Assembly: GCA_023663225.1 (NCBI GenBank)
Contig: JAMPHU010000015.1
Span: 1-56,640 of the forward strand
Length of the DNA: 56,640 bases
Origin: Candidatus Gastranaerophilales bacterium
Lineage (GTDB): Bacteria; Bacillota; Clostridia; Lachnospirales; Lachnospiraceae
Reading direction: 5' to 3'
Under the pieces are notes generated by a model. It made no database searches and was not told the origin of the DNA. It worked only from the letters and a program-made list of their open reading frames with translations. This document shows, piece after piece, positions 36,453 to 44,089 of this stretch. Numbering within the stretch: position 1 is the stretch's first letter; every line of letters begins with the position of its first letter. Position numbers and translations under genes: made by a program.

Positions 36453-37373
36453 ATGGAGACAAGAAAATTTCCCGGAGGCGTATGGCCGGTGATGCTGACG
36501 CCGTTTCAACCGAACGGCGAAGTGGACTACGAGGGATTGAAGGCTCTGACGGACTGGTATATAGTAAGAGGCAGCAGGGGACTGTTTGCAATCTGCCAGT
36601 CTAGCGAGATGTTTTTCCTGAGTTTGGAGGAACGCCTTGAGACGGCTCGGGCAGTGGTGCGATACGCAGGCGGCAGAGTGCCTGTGATCGCCTGCGGCAA
36701 CATCTGTGACACTGTGGAGGAACAGATCGAGGAGACCCGCCGCATGGCGGAGACCGGAGTGGATGCGGTGATCCTGATCACGAATCAGTTTGCTTCGGCG
36801 GACGAAAGCGACGCGGTATGGATGAAGCGCTGCGAGAACTTCCTGCGTGAGATTGACGAGAAGATTCCCTTGGGTTTTTACGAATGTCCTTATCCGTATA
36901 AGCGGTTGATTTCTCTCGATAACCTAGGGAAATGCGCCCGGACAGGGAGGTTTTATTTCCTGAAGGATACCTGTTGTGATCTTGAGACAATAAAGCAGAG
37001 GTTGACGGCGGTACAAGGCACGAATTTAAAAATCTACAATGCCAACAGCGCGACCCTTTTGGAATCGCTTCTCTGCGGGGTGCACGGCTTCAGCGGCGTC
37101 ATGGCGAATTTCCATACGGATCTCTATGCATATCTGTGTGACCATACCATGGATGCGGATATCCGTCTCCTGCAGGGTTTCCTGACGGTGGCTTCCTGGG
37201 CGGAGAGCAGATACTATCCCATGAACGCGAAGTATTACCTTCAGAAGTGCGAGAAGCTTCCCATTGACACTTACTGCAGGAGGCTGGATGGCAAGGGGAT
37301 GAATGACACCCTGATGTGTGAAATGGAACTGTTCGGAGAGTTGACGGAGGAGATCAGGAAGCATTGTGGATGA
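36453..37373 (+). CDS. DHDPS/NanA-family aldolase (2-keto-3-deoxy acid lyase type)
   Basis: A 306-residue TIM-barrel Schiff-base aldolase. The Schiff-base Lys is Lys171 in RFYFLKDTC, and the catalytic Tyr is Tyr143 in GFYECP. The N-terminal GGVWPVMLTPF is typical of the superfamily, but the phosphate or carboxylate loop reads AICQSSEMFFLS rather than GTTGE, so it is not dihydrodipicolinate synthase proper. Family members cleave N-acetylneuraminate, KDG, Kdo-like or other 2-keto-3-deoxy acids to pyruvate and an aldehyde. GGGAGGAGG precedes the ATG at 36453. It lies between fucI and a sialidase-fold hydrolase, so the substrate should be the ulosonic acid that the hydrolase releases. Confidence 0.88.
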   Translation: METRKFPGGVWPVMLTPFQPNGEVDYEGLKALTDWYIVRGSRGLFAICQSSEMFFLSLEERLETARAVVRYAGGRVPVIACGNICDTVEEQIEETRRMAETGVDAVILITNQFASADESDAVWMKRCENFLREIDEKIPLGFYECPYPYKRLISLDNLGKCARTGRFYFLKDTCCDLETIKQRLTAVQGTNLKIYNANSATLLESLLCGVHGFSGVMANFHTDLYAYLCDHTMDADIRLLQGFLTVASWAESRYYPMNAKYYLQKCEKLPIDTYCRRLDGKGMNDTLMCEMELFGELTEEIRKHCG

Positions 37374-37431
37374 CAGCGGCGGAGGAAAGTGGCAGTATAC
37401 CGGCGTGATACTGCAGAAATCGGAGGAAAGA

Positions 37432-38460
37432 ATGAAAGTAAAAAGTATGGTAAAGGAACTGATCGTGGAAGAGGAGAGGGCGTTTGACAGCGGACATGCT
37501 TCCACGCTTGTACAGGCGGCGGACAAAACCGTGGTGGCCGCGTGGTTCGGCGGAAGCTGGGAAAAGGCTCCGGACGTGGCAATCTGGCTTTCCCGCAGAG
37601 TGAACGGCATATGGGAGACGCCAAGGGTTGTGGCGGACGTGAGGGGAGTGGCCACCTGGAACCCTGTGCTTTTCCGCAGGGAGGACGATTCCATCATCCT
37701 GTTCTACAAGGTAGGGCCGACCATTCCCACTTGGAAGACATGGTATGTGGAAAGCAGCGACAACGGCGTCACTTTCTCCGAACCCAAAGAGTTGGTGCCC
37801 GGGGATGAGCAGGGCGGCAGGGGCCCCGTGAAGAATAAGCCTATCCGTCTGGCGGACGGAACCGTCCTCGCACCTGCTTCTTTTGAGGGAGAGTTGTGGG
37901 ACGCTTTCGTAGACATCTCCACGGATGACTGCGCTACCTGGGAGATGAGCCGCATGGTGCCCCTGCGGAGGGCCGGCATCGACGTGCGCGCCATGAATCG
38001 CCCTTACAATAAGTACCATATCTACGGGAAAGGCGTGATTCAACCCACGCTGTGGCAGGATGAAACCGGAGAGGTGCACATGTTTCTGCGAAGCACCTCG
38101 TCTCGCATTTTCCGCAGCGATTCAGGAGACGGCGGGCGTACCTGGTGTACGGCTTACGACACGGGACTTCCTCACAACAACAGCGGGATCGATCTGGTCA
38201 GGATGGGTAACGGAGATATCGTGCTCGTGTACAATCCGAGGGAGAATTATCCCGGTATGTTCAAAGGCTCCCGCACGCCTCTGTCCGTGGCGGTCTCTGG
38301 GGATAACGGAGAGACGTTTGAGCGCTTAGTTGATCTTGAGACCACGCAGGGAAATTTCTGCTATCCTTCGGTGATCTGCGGCGCGAATCAGGAGGTTATG
38401 ATTACTTATACCTGGGATCGAAAGACCGTTGCCTACTGTGAGCTGACATACGAAAGGTGA
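37432..38460 (+). CDS. Sialidase-fold exo-hydrolase, BNR/Asp-box family
   Basis: A 342-residue six-bladed propeller protein of the sialidase superfamily (BNR_2 type). Four Asp-box-like repeats are visible: SSDNGVTF, STDDCATW, SGDGGRTW and SGDNGETF. The N-terminus has the family block FDSGHASTLVQ, AAWFGGSWEKAPDVAIWLSRR and WNPVLFRREDDSIILFYKVG. There is no signal peptide and no FRIP/YRIP motif, so it is not a classical secreted sialidase and is probably cytosolic. Superfamily enzymes release sialic acid, KDN, Kdo or Dha. GGAGG lies five bases before the ATG at 37432; a longer frame upstream overlaps the aldolase gene by 8 bases but has no better start. It is the last gene of the cluster. Confidence 0.82.
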   Translation: MKVKSMVKELIVEEERAFDSGHASTLVQAADKTVVAAWFGGSWEKAPDVAIWLSRRVNGIWETPRVVADVRGVATWNPVLFRREDDSIILFYKVGPTIPTWKTWYVESSDNGVTFSEPKELVPGDEQGGRGPVKNKPIRLADGTVLAPASFEGELWDAFVDISTDDCATWEMSRMVPLRRAGIDVRAMNRPYNKYHIYGKGVIQPTLWQDETGEVHMFLRSTSSRIFRSDSGDGGRTWCTAYDTGLPHNNSGIDLVRMGNGDIVLVYNPRENYPGMFKGSRTPLSVAVSGDNGETFERLVDLETTQGNFCYPSVICGANQEVMITYTWDRKTVAYCELTYER

Positions 38461-38480
38461 TTGGTGAGTTTTATTTCTGC

Positions 38481-38510
38481 TTGAAAAACCACCTGCTTTT
38501 CCAGTATAAT
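38481..38510 (+). promoter_or_regulatory. tex promoter
   Basis: TTGAAA (38481-38486) and TATAAT (38505-38510) are 18 bases apart, 47 bases before the tex-like gene. Confidence 0.7.
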
Positions 38511-38556
38511 ATAATCGTTTGAATGATTTTGTAAGAAGCGATAGAGAGGTGTACAA

Positions 38557-40950
38557 ATGGATATTATACAGGTGATCAAAGAAGAACTCAAAGTGGAGAA
38601 ATGGCAGGTCGAGGCGGCGGTCAAGCTGATCGACGAGGGCAACACGATCCCTTTTATCTCCCGATACCGCAAGGAAGCGACAGGCTCCCTCAACGATGAG
38701 CAGTTGCGGAATCTGGACGAGCGGCTTACCTATTTGAGAGGACTGGAGGACAAAAAAAGTCAGGTGCTCAAGAGTATCGAGGAGCAGGGCAAGCTGACGG
38801 AAGAGTTAAAAGATAAGATTCTGACAGCGCAGACCATGGTGGTGGTAGAGGATCTGTACCGCCCTTACCGTCCCAAGAGAAAGACCAGAGCCAGTGTGGC
38901 GAAAGAAAAAGGATTGGACGGTTTGGCGGAATACATCAAGGCGCAGGATGCGAAAGCGCCCATAGAGGAGGCCGCAGCGGCCTATGTATCCGAGGAGAAG
39001 GGCGTGGGTTCTGTGGAGGAAGCGATTCAGGGGGCGCAGGATATCTTGGCGGAGAGCATTTCCGACGAAGCGGATTACAGGCTCTATATCCGCAACGCCA
39101 CCATGGAGGAGGGCGTAGTCGTCAGCGCAGCCAAGGACGAGAAGGCGGAGAGCGTCTATGAGATGTACTATCAGTTTGAGGAGCCTGTGAAAAAGATCGC
39201 GGGTCATCGGGTGCTGGCGCTGAATCGAGGCGAGGCGGAGAAGATGCTTACCGTGAAGGTCAATGCGCCCACGGAGCGTATTCTGCGATATTTGGAAAAG
39301 ATGAACCTGACTTCGGACAACCCCTACACGACCCCGCTCATCAAGGCGGCGATTCAGGACAGTTACGAACGTTTAATAGCACCTGCTATCGAAAGGGAAG
39401 TCCGCAACGAACTGACAGAGAAGGCGGAGGACGGCGCGATCGCCGTGTTTGGCAAGAATCTGGAGCAGCTTTTGCTGCAGCCGCCCATCGCGGGAAAAGT
39501 GGTGTTGGGATGGGATCCCGCTTTCCGCACCGGTTGTAAATTGGCGGTGGTGGACGCCACCGGCAAGGTGCTGGACACCAAAGTGATTTACCCCACTGCG
39601 CCTCAGAACAAAGTGACGGAGGCTAAGGCGGAGTTGAAGCGTCTGATCAAAAAGTATCAGGTGGATTTGATCTCCGTGGGCAACGGCACGGCCTCCAGAG
39701 AGTCCGAGCAGGTCATTGTGGAGCTTTTAAAGGAACTGGACAGACCTGTGCAATATGTGATCGTCAACGAGGCGGGTGCTTCGGTGTACTCCGCAAGCAA
39801 ATTGGCGACAGAAGAATTTCCCGAGTTTGACGTGGGGCAGCGGAGCGCGGCCTCCATCGCCCGCAGGCTGCAAGATCCGCTGGCGGAGCTGGTGAAGATT
39901 GATCCCAAGTCCATCGGCGTGGGACAGTATCAGCATGACATGAACCAGAAAAAATTGAGCGAGGCTTTAGGCGGCGTGGTGGAGGACAGCGTAAACAAGG
40001 TAGGCGTGGATTTAAACACGGCCTCCGCCTCTCTGCTTGGATATATCTCCGGCATCAGCAAGACCATAGCCAAAAATATTGTGGATTACAGAGAGCGAAA
40101 CGGCAGATTTACCAACAGACAGCAGCTTTTAAATGTGGCGAAGCTGGGGCCCAAGGCATATGAACAATGCGCCGGATTTATGCGTATTCTGGATGGGGAC
40201 AATCCCTTGGACGCCACAAGTGTCCATCCGGAATCTTATGAGGCGGCGCAAAAACTGCTCGAAAAGCTGGGCATGACCATGGAGGATGTCAAGGCGGCGC
40301 AGAAAAAGGCGGCCGAGAAAACTTCCGAGAAGCGCTCTGCTGTGGTGGACGAAAAAGGAACCGCCCCCAGCAGACCGGCACAGAGAAAACAAGGGATACA
40401 GGTGAGAAACACCAACACCGCTATGGGGAAGGCTCTGGCCGCAGCCATGGGAGGCATGACCCTGGAGGCGGAGCAAAAGAAGCCTCAAAAAGCCGGAAAC
40501 GCCTCGGAGAAACAAAAAATAACGAAAGATATTTATGAAAACAACGTCTCTTCTCTGGAGAAACGAGTCAAAGATAAGAAGAAGCTGGCGGAAGAATTGG
40601 GTATAGGAGAGATCACGCTGACGGATATCCTCAAGGAGTTGGAGAAACCCGCCAGAGATCCCAGAGACGACATGCCCAAGCCCATTCTCAGGAGTGACGT
40701 GCTGGATATGAAAGACTTAAAACCCGGCATGATCTTGAAGGGGACTGTGCGCAATGTCATAGACTTTGGCGTATTTGTGGACATCGGCGTGCATCAGGAT
40801 GGATTGGTACATATTTCTCAGATCACGGACCGCTATATCAAACACCCGCTGGAGGCGGTCAGCGTGGGTGATATCGTGGATGTGCAGGTCATCAGCGTGG
40901 ACTTGCCCAAAAAGAGGATTGCGCTGACTATGAAGATCAAGGCACAGTGA
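38557..40950 (+). CDS. Tex-type RNA/DNA-binding transcription accessory protein
   Basis: A 797-residue cytosolic nucleic-acid-binding protein. The N-terminal helical Tex domain contains NTIPFISRYRKEATGSL and the LYRPYRPKRKTRA segment. Next is a YqgF/RNase H-like domain (VLGWDPAFRTGCKLAVVD), then helix-hairpin-helix units (VGVDLNTASASLLGYISGI, FTNRQQLLNVAKLGPKAYEQCAGFMRI), and a C-terminal S1 domain (GMILKGTVRNVIDFGVFVDIGVHQDGLVHIS). Between the HhH and S1 parts there is a Lys/Ala-rich insert of about 90 residues (roughly 580-665) that looks disordered and makes the protein longer than typical Tex (about 720-775). The gene has its own promoter. Confidence 0.95.
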   Translation: MDIIQVIKEELKVEKWQVEAAVKLIDEGNTIPFISRYRKEATGSLNDEQLRNLDERLTYLRGLEDKKSQVLKSIEEQGKLTEELKDKILTAQTMVVVEDLYRPYRPKRKTRASVAKEKGLDGLAEYIKAQDAKAPIEEAAAAYVSEEKGVGSVEEAIQGAQDILAESISDEADYRLYIRNATMEEGVVVSAAKDEKAESVYEMYYQFEEPVKKIAGHRVLALNRGEAEKMLTVKVNAPTERILRYLEKMNLTSDNPYTTPLIKAAIQDSYERLIAPAIEREVRNELTEKAEDGAIAVFGKNLEQLLLQPPIAGKVVLGWDPAFRTGCKLAVVDATGKVLDTKVIYPTAPQNKVTEAKAELKRLIKKYQVDLISVGNGTASRESEQVIVELLKELDRPVQYVIVNEAGASVYSASKLATEEFPEFDVGQRSAASIARRLQDPLAELVKIDPKSIGVGQYQHDMNQKKLSEALGGVVEDSVNKVGVDLNTASASLLGYISGISKTIAKNIVDYRERNGRFTNRQQLLNVAKLGPKAYEQCAGFMRILDGDNPLDATSVHPESYEAAQKLLEKLGMTMEDVKAAQKKAAEKTSEKRSAVVDEKGTAPSRPAQRKQGIQVRNTNTAMGKALAAAMGGMTLEAEQKKPQKAGNASEKQKITKDIYENNVSSLEKRVKDKKKLAEELGIGEITLTDILKELEKPARDPRDDMPKPILRSDVLDMKDLKPGMILKGTVRNVIDFGVFVDIGVHQDGLVHISQITDRYIKHPLEAVSVGDIVDVQVISVDLPKKRIALTMKIKAQ

Positions 40951-41009
40951 TGTGCCAGAAAAGGCAGTTGACATCCGCGCGGAGAGGGAGTAAGATGTTT
41001 TACAGAAAA

Positions 41010-41119
41010 TTCTTCGGGGTTGGGTGCGATTCCCTACTGGCGGTAAAGTCCGCGACCTATGGCAACATAGCTGACCCGGTGCGACTCCGGGACCAACAGT
41101 AAAGTCTGGATGGAAGAAG
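41010..41119 (+). ncRNA. FMN riboswitch (RFN element)
   Basis: The sequence carries the RFN core: a closing TTCTTC/GAAGAA helix, CGGGGTTGGGTG followed by ATTCCCTACTGGCGGTA, a variable arm (GACCTATGGCAACATAG), GACCCGGTG followed by ACTCCGGGACCAACAGTA, and AGTCTGGATGG. This matches the FMN aptamer, with G-C-G in place of the more common G-A-A at two junction positions. It lies upstream of ribU with a terminator between, so FMN should stop transcription of the transporter gene. Confidence 0.95.
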
Positions 41120-41195
41120 AATATCTGGTGTTATTCTATTGCGTCTCTGTCGAGAACCGCACAGAAAACGCCAGGTAGCGCGCAAGGATCATCAC

Positions 41196-41226
41196 AACCC
41201 CGAGTATATATACTCGGGGTTATTTT
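41196..41226 (+). terminator. Riboswitch-controlled terminator before ribU
   Basis: A perfect 26-base palindrome (41196-41221; arms AACCCCGAGTATA and TATACTCGGGGTT) is followed by ATTTT. Nine bases of its left arm (CAACCCCGA, 41195-41203) are exactly complementary to TCGGGGTTG (41014-41022) in the 5' strand of the riboswitch, which supplies an antiterminator when FMN is absent. Confidence 0.85.
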
Positions 41227-41343
41227 GATGCCTGCGAGCAATGAGCCAAGTGCCGTGCCTGCACGAGCATTTGGCACTTGCCGGTTTTATGTGCACGAGC
41301 AGAAGAATTTTCCGACTAACTTATCATATGAGGAGGAAAGAAA

Positions 41344-42081
41344 ATGAATGTTTTTTGGAAAGATGTGACTTCAAATGTCTCTACTGTGCTGGGTTTTGTG
41401 GGAGTGATCGTCATGCTGTTTGTAGTGGCCCTTATCTTAGAAAAGGCCGCACAGCGCAAGCAGGGCGTCAAAGAGCGGATTTTTGACACCAGAAAGGTGG
41501 CAATGATCGGTATGTTTTCCGCTTTGTCGGCGGTATTGATGCTCTTTGAGATCCCGTTGCCCTTTGCACCGCCCTTTTACAAGCTTGATTTCAGCGAACT
41601 TCCGATTTTGGTCGGAACCTTTGCCTTTGGTCCCGTGGCCGGAGTGATGATGGAGTTTGTCAAGATTCTCTTAAAGCTTGTTATGAAAGGAACCAGCACG
41701 GCATTTGTGGGAGATTTGGCCAATTTTGCGGTAGGCTGTAGTTTTATCCTGCCGGCGTCGGTGGTGTACGCCTTCCGCAAGAGCAAGAAAAATGCTATGG
41801 TCGGTTGTGTGGTGGGAACGCTAGTTATGACAGTGTTCGGCACAGCCTTCAACGCGGTCTATCTGATTCCTGCCTTCTCCAAGCTTTACGGCTTGCCGCT
41901 GGAGGATATTCTGCTGATGGGAAGCAAAGTCAATCCGCTGGCGAGAGAGGGGGATCTTGTCAGTTTTGTGGCTGCCTGTGTGGCGCCCTTGAATCTGATC
42001 AAAGGGGTCAGTGTGTCTGTGGTGACGCTCTTGATTTACAAACCGCTAAGTCCTATCATTAAGAGCGGCCGCCGAAAATAG
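41344..42081 (+). CDS. ribU: Riboflavin ECF transporter substrate-binding subunit RibU
   Basis: A membrane S-component of 245 residues that captures riboflavin and works with the shared ECF energising module (not in the window). It has about six hydrophobic segments. The family block KVAMIGMFSALSAVLMLFEIPLPF and FYKLDFSELPILVGTFAFGPVAG is plain. A longer than usual N-terminal region adds one membrane segment (residues 12-30) before the S-component core. The gene lies downstream of an FMN riboswitch and its terminator, which settles the substrate. AGGAGGAAAG precedes the ATG at 41344. A possible promoter for the next cassette starts about 24 bases after its stop. Confidence 0.93.
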   Translation: MNVFWKDVTSNVSTVLGFVGVIVMLFVVALILEKAAQRKQGVKERIFDTRKVAMIGMFSALSAVLMLFEIPLPFAPPFYKLDFSELPILVGTFAFGPVAGVMMEFVKILLKLVMKGTSTAFVGDLANFAVGCSFILPASVVYAFRKSKKNAMVGCVVGTLVMTVFGTAFNAVYLIPAFSKLYGLPLEDILLMGSKVNPLAREGDLVSFVAACVAPLNLIKGVSVSVVTLLIYKPLSPIIKSGRRK

Positions 42082-42104
42082 GGGTTGTAGTTAAAAAAAA
42101 TGTC

Positions 42105-42133
42105 TTGCCTCTAGTTCCTTTTTGTGTTAGCAT
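42105..42133 (+). promoter_or_regulatory. Possible promoter of the RelA/SpoT cassette
   Basis: TTGCCT (42105-42110) and TAGCAT (42128-42133) are 17 bases apart, 33 bases before the cassette's first gene. The -10 box is weak. Confidence 0.35.
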
Positions 42134-42165
42134 GAATTTATGATTATTGTGTACAGAGGAAAAAT

Positions 42166-43158
42166 ATGGGTCAAGGAAAAGACTGGAACAGTTATTGGAC
42201 AACATTTATAAAGAAGAAGCGGCTTGAAAATTATGTAAAGTATTTGGATGAAGCTGATAATGAAAATGGGCGTGAATCTCGTATAAAAGACATATGCAAA
42301 GATATCTATGAGGATTATACACGGGTATGCAAGCAGAAGTTAGGAAGTATTCAGGCTGATTTTCTAAAGGAGTTAAGTGAAATTCAAGGTATCTACTTGC
42401 AAACCAGCCGGATAAAGGCGAGAGATAGTTTATTAGAAAAGGTGATTACAAAACGCTATAGTTATTATCGTAAAGCGGAAATGGGATATCTGGATATCAG
42501 TGGCGGTAACTATAAGAATGTTATTACTGACTTGATTGGTGTACGCATTATTCTGAAAGATAGGGGAGATTGGAGAGATGTCCATCAAAAAATTCTTAAA
42601 AAATTTCCATTAAATCAATCTGCACCAAATAATGTGGGTATCACTTTGGCGCATAGTTCAAACGGGGAGGGCAGATTGGTGCAGCTTCCCTTTGTCTATT
42701 ATGCACAAGGGGATAGTACGCAAGAGTTTCTTGATTGTGGTCTTGCTATAAGACTTCACGAGAAAGGATATAGAAGCATACATTATACGATAAGTTATCA
42801 ACAAGTTTATGTGGAGATTCAAGTGAGAACGATATATGATGAAGCGTGGAATAATTACGATCATGATTATGTGTATAAGCAGGATAGACACAAAAGTTAT
42901 TCTGCATTGAAACAAATATCCCATATTTTGTGTAAATTAACGAATATCTCCAGTGATATGGGCGAAAATATGAAGGAGATATTTGAAAAGCAGTCCTATG
43001 CGGATTTTGAGGGTAAGTGGTTGACAGATAAAGATAGCGTTCAAGAGATTGAAAGCGAACTGTTAAGATTGGAAGCCGTTGTTGAGGAGTTTAGGAACCT
43101 TAGAAATCAAATACAAGTAAGGCAGGAGGTGGGCGACCATGAAACATCAGACAAATGA
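42166..43158 (+). CDS. RelA/SpoT-domain nucleotide pyrophosphokinase-like protein
   Basis: A 330-residue soluble protein with one RelA/SpoT synthetase domain. Core motifs are intact: KRYSYYRK, VITDLIGVRIIL (Asp122), EKGYRSIHYTI (201-209, with the guanine-stacking Tyr region) and VEIQVRTIYDEAWNNYDHDY (Glu217, Gln219). There is no HD hydrolase domain and no TGS/ACT regulatory domain, so it is a single-domain type. Residues from about 255 form a helical, charged C-terminus. Possible activities are (p)ppGpp or ppApp synthesis or transfer of pyrophosphate to tRNA, as in toxSAS toxins. The gene is visibly AT-richer than its neighbours. It overlaps the next small gene by 20 bases and heads a three-gene cassette. 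Confidence 0.85.
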   Translation: MGQGKDWNSYWTTFIKKKRLENYVKYLDEADNENGRESRIKDICKDIYEDYTRVCKQKLGSIQADFLKELSEIQGIYLQTSRIKARDSLLEKVITKRYSYYRKAEMGYLDISGGNYKNVITDLIGVRIILKDRGDWRDVHQKILKKFPLNQSAPNNVGITLAHSSNGEGRLVQLPFVYYAQGDSTQEFLDCGLAIRLHEKGYRSIHYTISYQQVYVEIQVRTIYDEAWNNYDHDYVYKQDRHKSYSALKQISHILCKLTNISSDMGENMKEIFEKQSYADFEGKWLTDKDSVQEIESELLRLEAVVEEFRNLRNQIQVRQEVGDHETSDK

Positions 43159-43360
43159 AGGATATCTGTTTGCGTTGGAATTTCTGAGCGATATCCAAAA
43201 TGGTATTATCGCAAAAGAATGTATGACGAATCATTCTGAGAACTTTACAGGAGGTATGGAAGATTTACACAGGGAACGATTCAATGTGTATTTGAGTTCC
43301 TGCGGCTGTTTTCTCATGGACAATCGTATTCGCAAGTCGGAGGAAGCATATCATGGATAA
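43139..43360 (+). CDS. 73-residue protein of the RelA/SpoT cassette, unknown function
   Basis: A small soluble protein starting MKHQTNEGYLFALEFLSDIQNG and ending in a C-terminal segment with two Cys (SSCGCFLM). There is no signal or membrane segment. AGGAGGT lies inside the end of the upstream gene, eight bases before the ATG, so it is deliberately translated; it overlaps its neighbours on both sides (20 and 8 bases). I recognise no family. Its size and place between a possible toxin and a third gene would suit an antitoxin or adaptor, but that is inference. Confidence 0.65.
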   Translation: MKHQTNEGYLFALEFLSDIQNGIIAKECMTNHSENFTGGMEDLHRERFNVYLSSCGCFLMDNRIRKSEEAYHG

Positions 43361-43904
43361 TGAAAGTAAAGATGAAGTACAAGGATATCAGTATATAGTG
43401 ACTAAATTTGGTGAGGAAAAAGTGCGGTCACGAGCGGAATTTCTGTATAATACGCTGAGTGATTACATAAAAATGCAAGAGCTTACCGACAAGGTGGAAA
43501 TTTCAAGGAGCGTTTTGAAGCATGTGCTCATTGACTATTTTGTCGATATTGATCGTTTAAAGGATTTTTCTGATATTTCCAAAGTGAACGATTCCAAGAT
43601 TTATGCATATCTTAGTTATTGGTTGCTTAGACATAAGCCGCTACATATGAGCGCAGGGTGTGATGAGCAGGAACTGGTATTTGTCAATGAGGAGTTTGTG
43701 TCGCACTTTTTGCGGGGGTACTTATTTTCTCAGCCGGATGGTATTCCCATAATGAATGATAAGAAAGAGGATGTTGACGTCTTTGTCAAGACTTTGCAGT
43801 ACTTTTTTAAGTATCGGGATTATTCTGCAAAGAACATAGAAATAATGATTCTTGCTTTTGTGGCAGGGAGGGGATATCAGTACTCTGTGGATTGTCAAAA
43901 TTAA
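43353..43904 (+). CDS. 183-residue protein of the RelA/SpoT cassette, unknown function
   Basis: A soluble, mainly helical protein with no signal peptide. The first half reads as a compact helical bundle (FGEEKVRSRAEFLYNTLSDYI, VEISRSVLKHVLIDYFVDIDRLKDF); the second half has KIYAYLSYWLLRHKPLHM, ELVFVNEEFVSHFLRGYLF and a closing hydrophobic helix EIMILAFVAGRGYQYSV. GGAGGA precedes the ATG at 43353, and it overlaps the 73-residue gene by 8 bases. Codon and base use are AT-rich like the other two genes of the cassette and unlike the flanks. I do not recognise the family. A terminator follows at 43924. Confidence 0.7.
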   Translation: MDNESKDEVQGYQYIVTKFGEEKVRSRAEFLYNTLSDYIKMQELTDKVEISRSVLKHVLIDYFVDIDRLKDFSDISKVNDSKIYAYLSYWLLRHKPLHMSAGCDEQELVFVNEEFVSHFLRGYLFSQPDGIPIMNDKKEDVDVFVKTLQYFFKYRDYSAKNIEIMILAFVAGRGYQYSVDCQN

Positions 43905-43923
43905 TAAAAAGTTGCATTGAAAG

Positions 43924-43947
43924 GCTCGGGCAGTCCCGAGCTTTTTT
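43924..43947 (+). terminator. Terminator of the RelA/SpoT cassette
   Basis: GCTCGGG (43924-43930) and CCCGAGC (43935-43941) form a perfect 7-base stem with a CAGT loop, followed by six T. It ends the cassette 20 bases after its last stop codon. Confidence 0.9.
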
Positions 43948-44016
43948 GGGGTATCATTATAAGAAAATCTTTAGAAATTTCTCACATTATTTTTAAGTTT
44001 TATCTGTAAAATAATA

Positions 44017-44060
44017 TTGACAAGGCATTTATACTATTGTATTATTTGAACAATACAATA
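44017..44060 (+). promoter_or_regulatory. Promoter and overlapping operator of the MacAB-type exporter
   Basis: TTGACA (44017-44022) and TATTAT (44040-44045) are 17 bases apart. A perfect 9-base inverted repeat, TATTGTATT (44035-44043) and AATACAATA (44052-44060), with an 8-base spacer, overlaps the -10 box. A repressor bound there would block the promoter. No regulator gene is adjacent, so it must be encoded elsewhere. Confidence 0.65.
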
Positions 44061-44089
44061 AATGTATCTTTCGGCAGGAGGTTATACAT

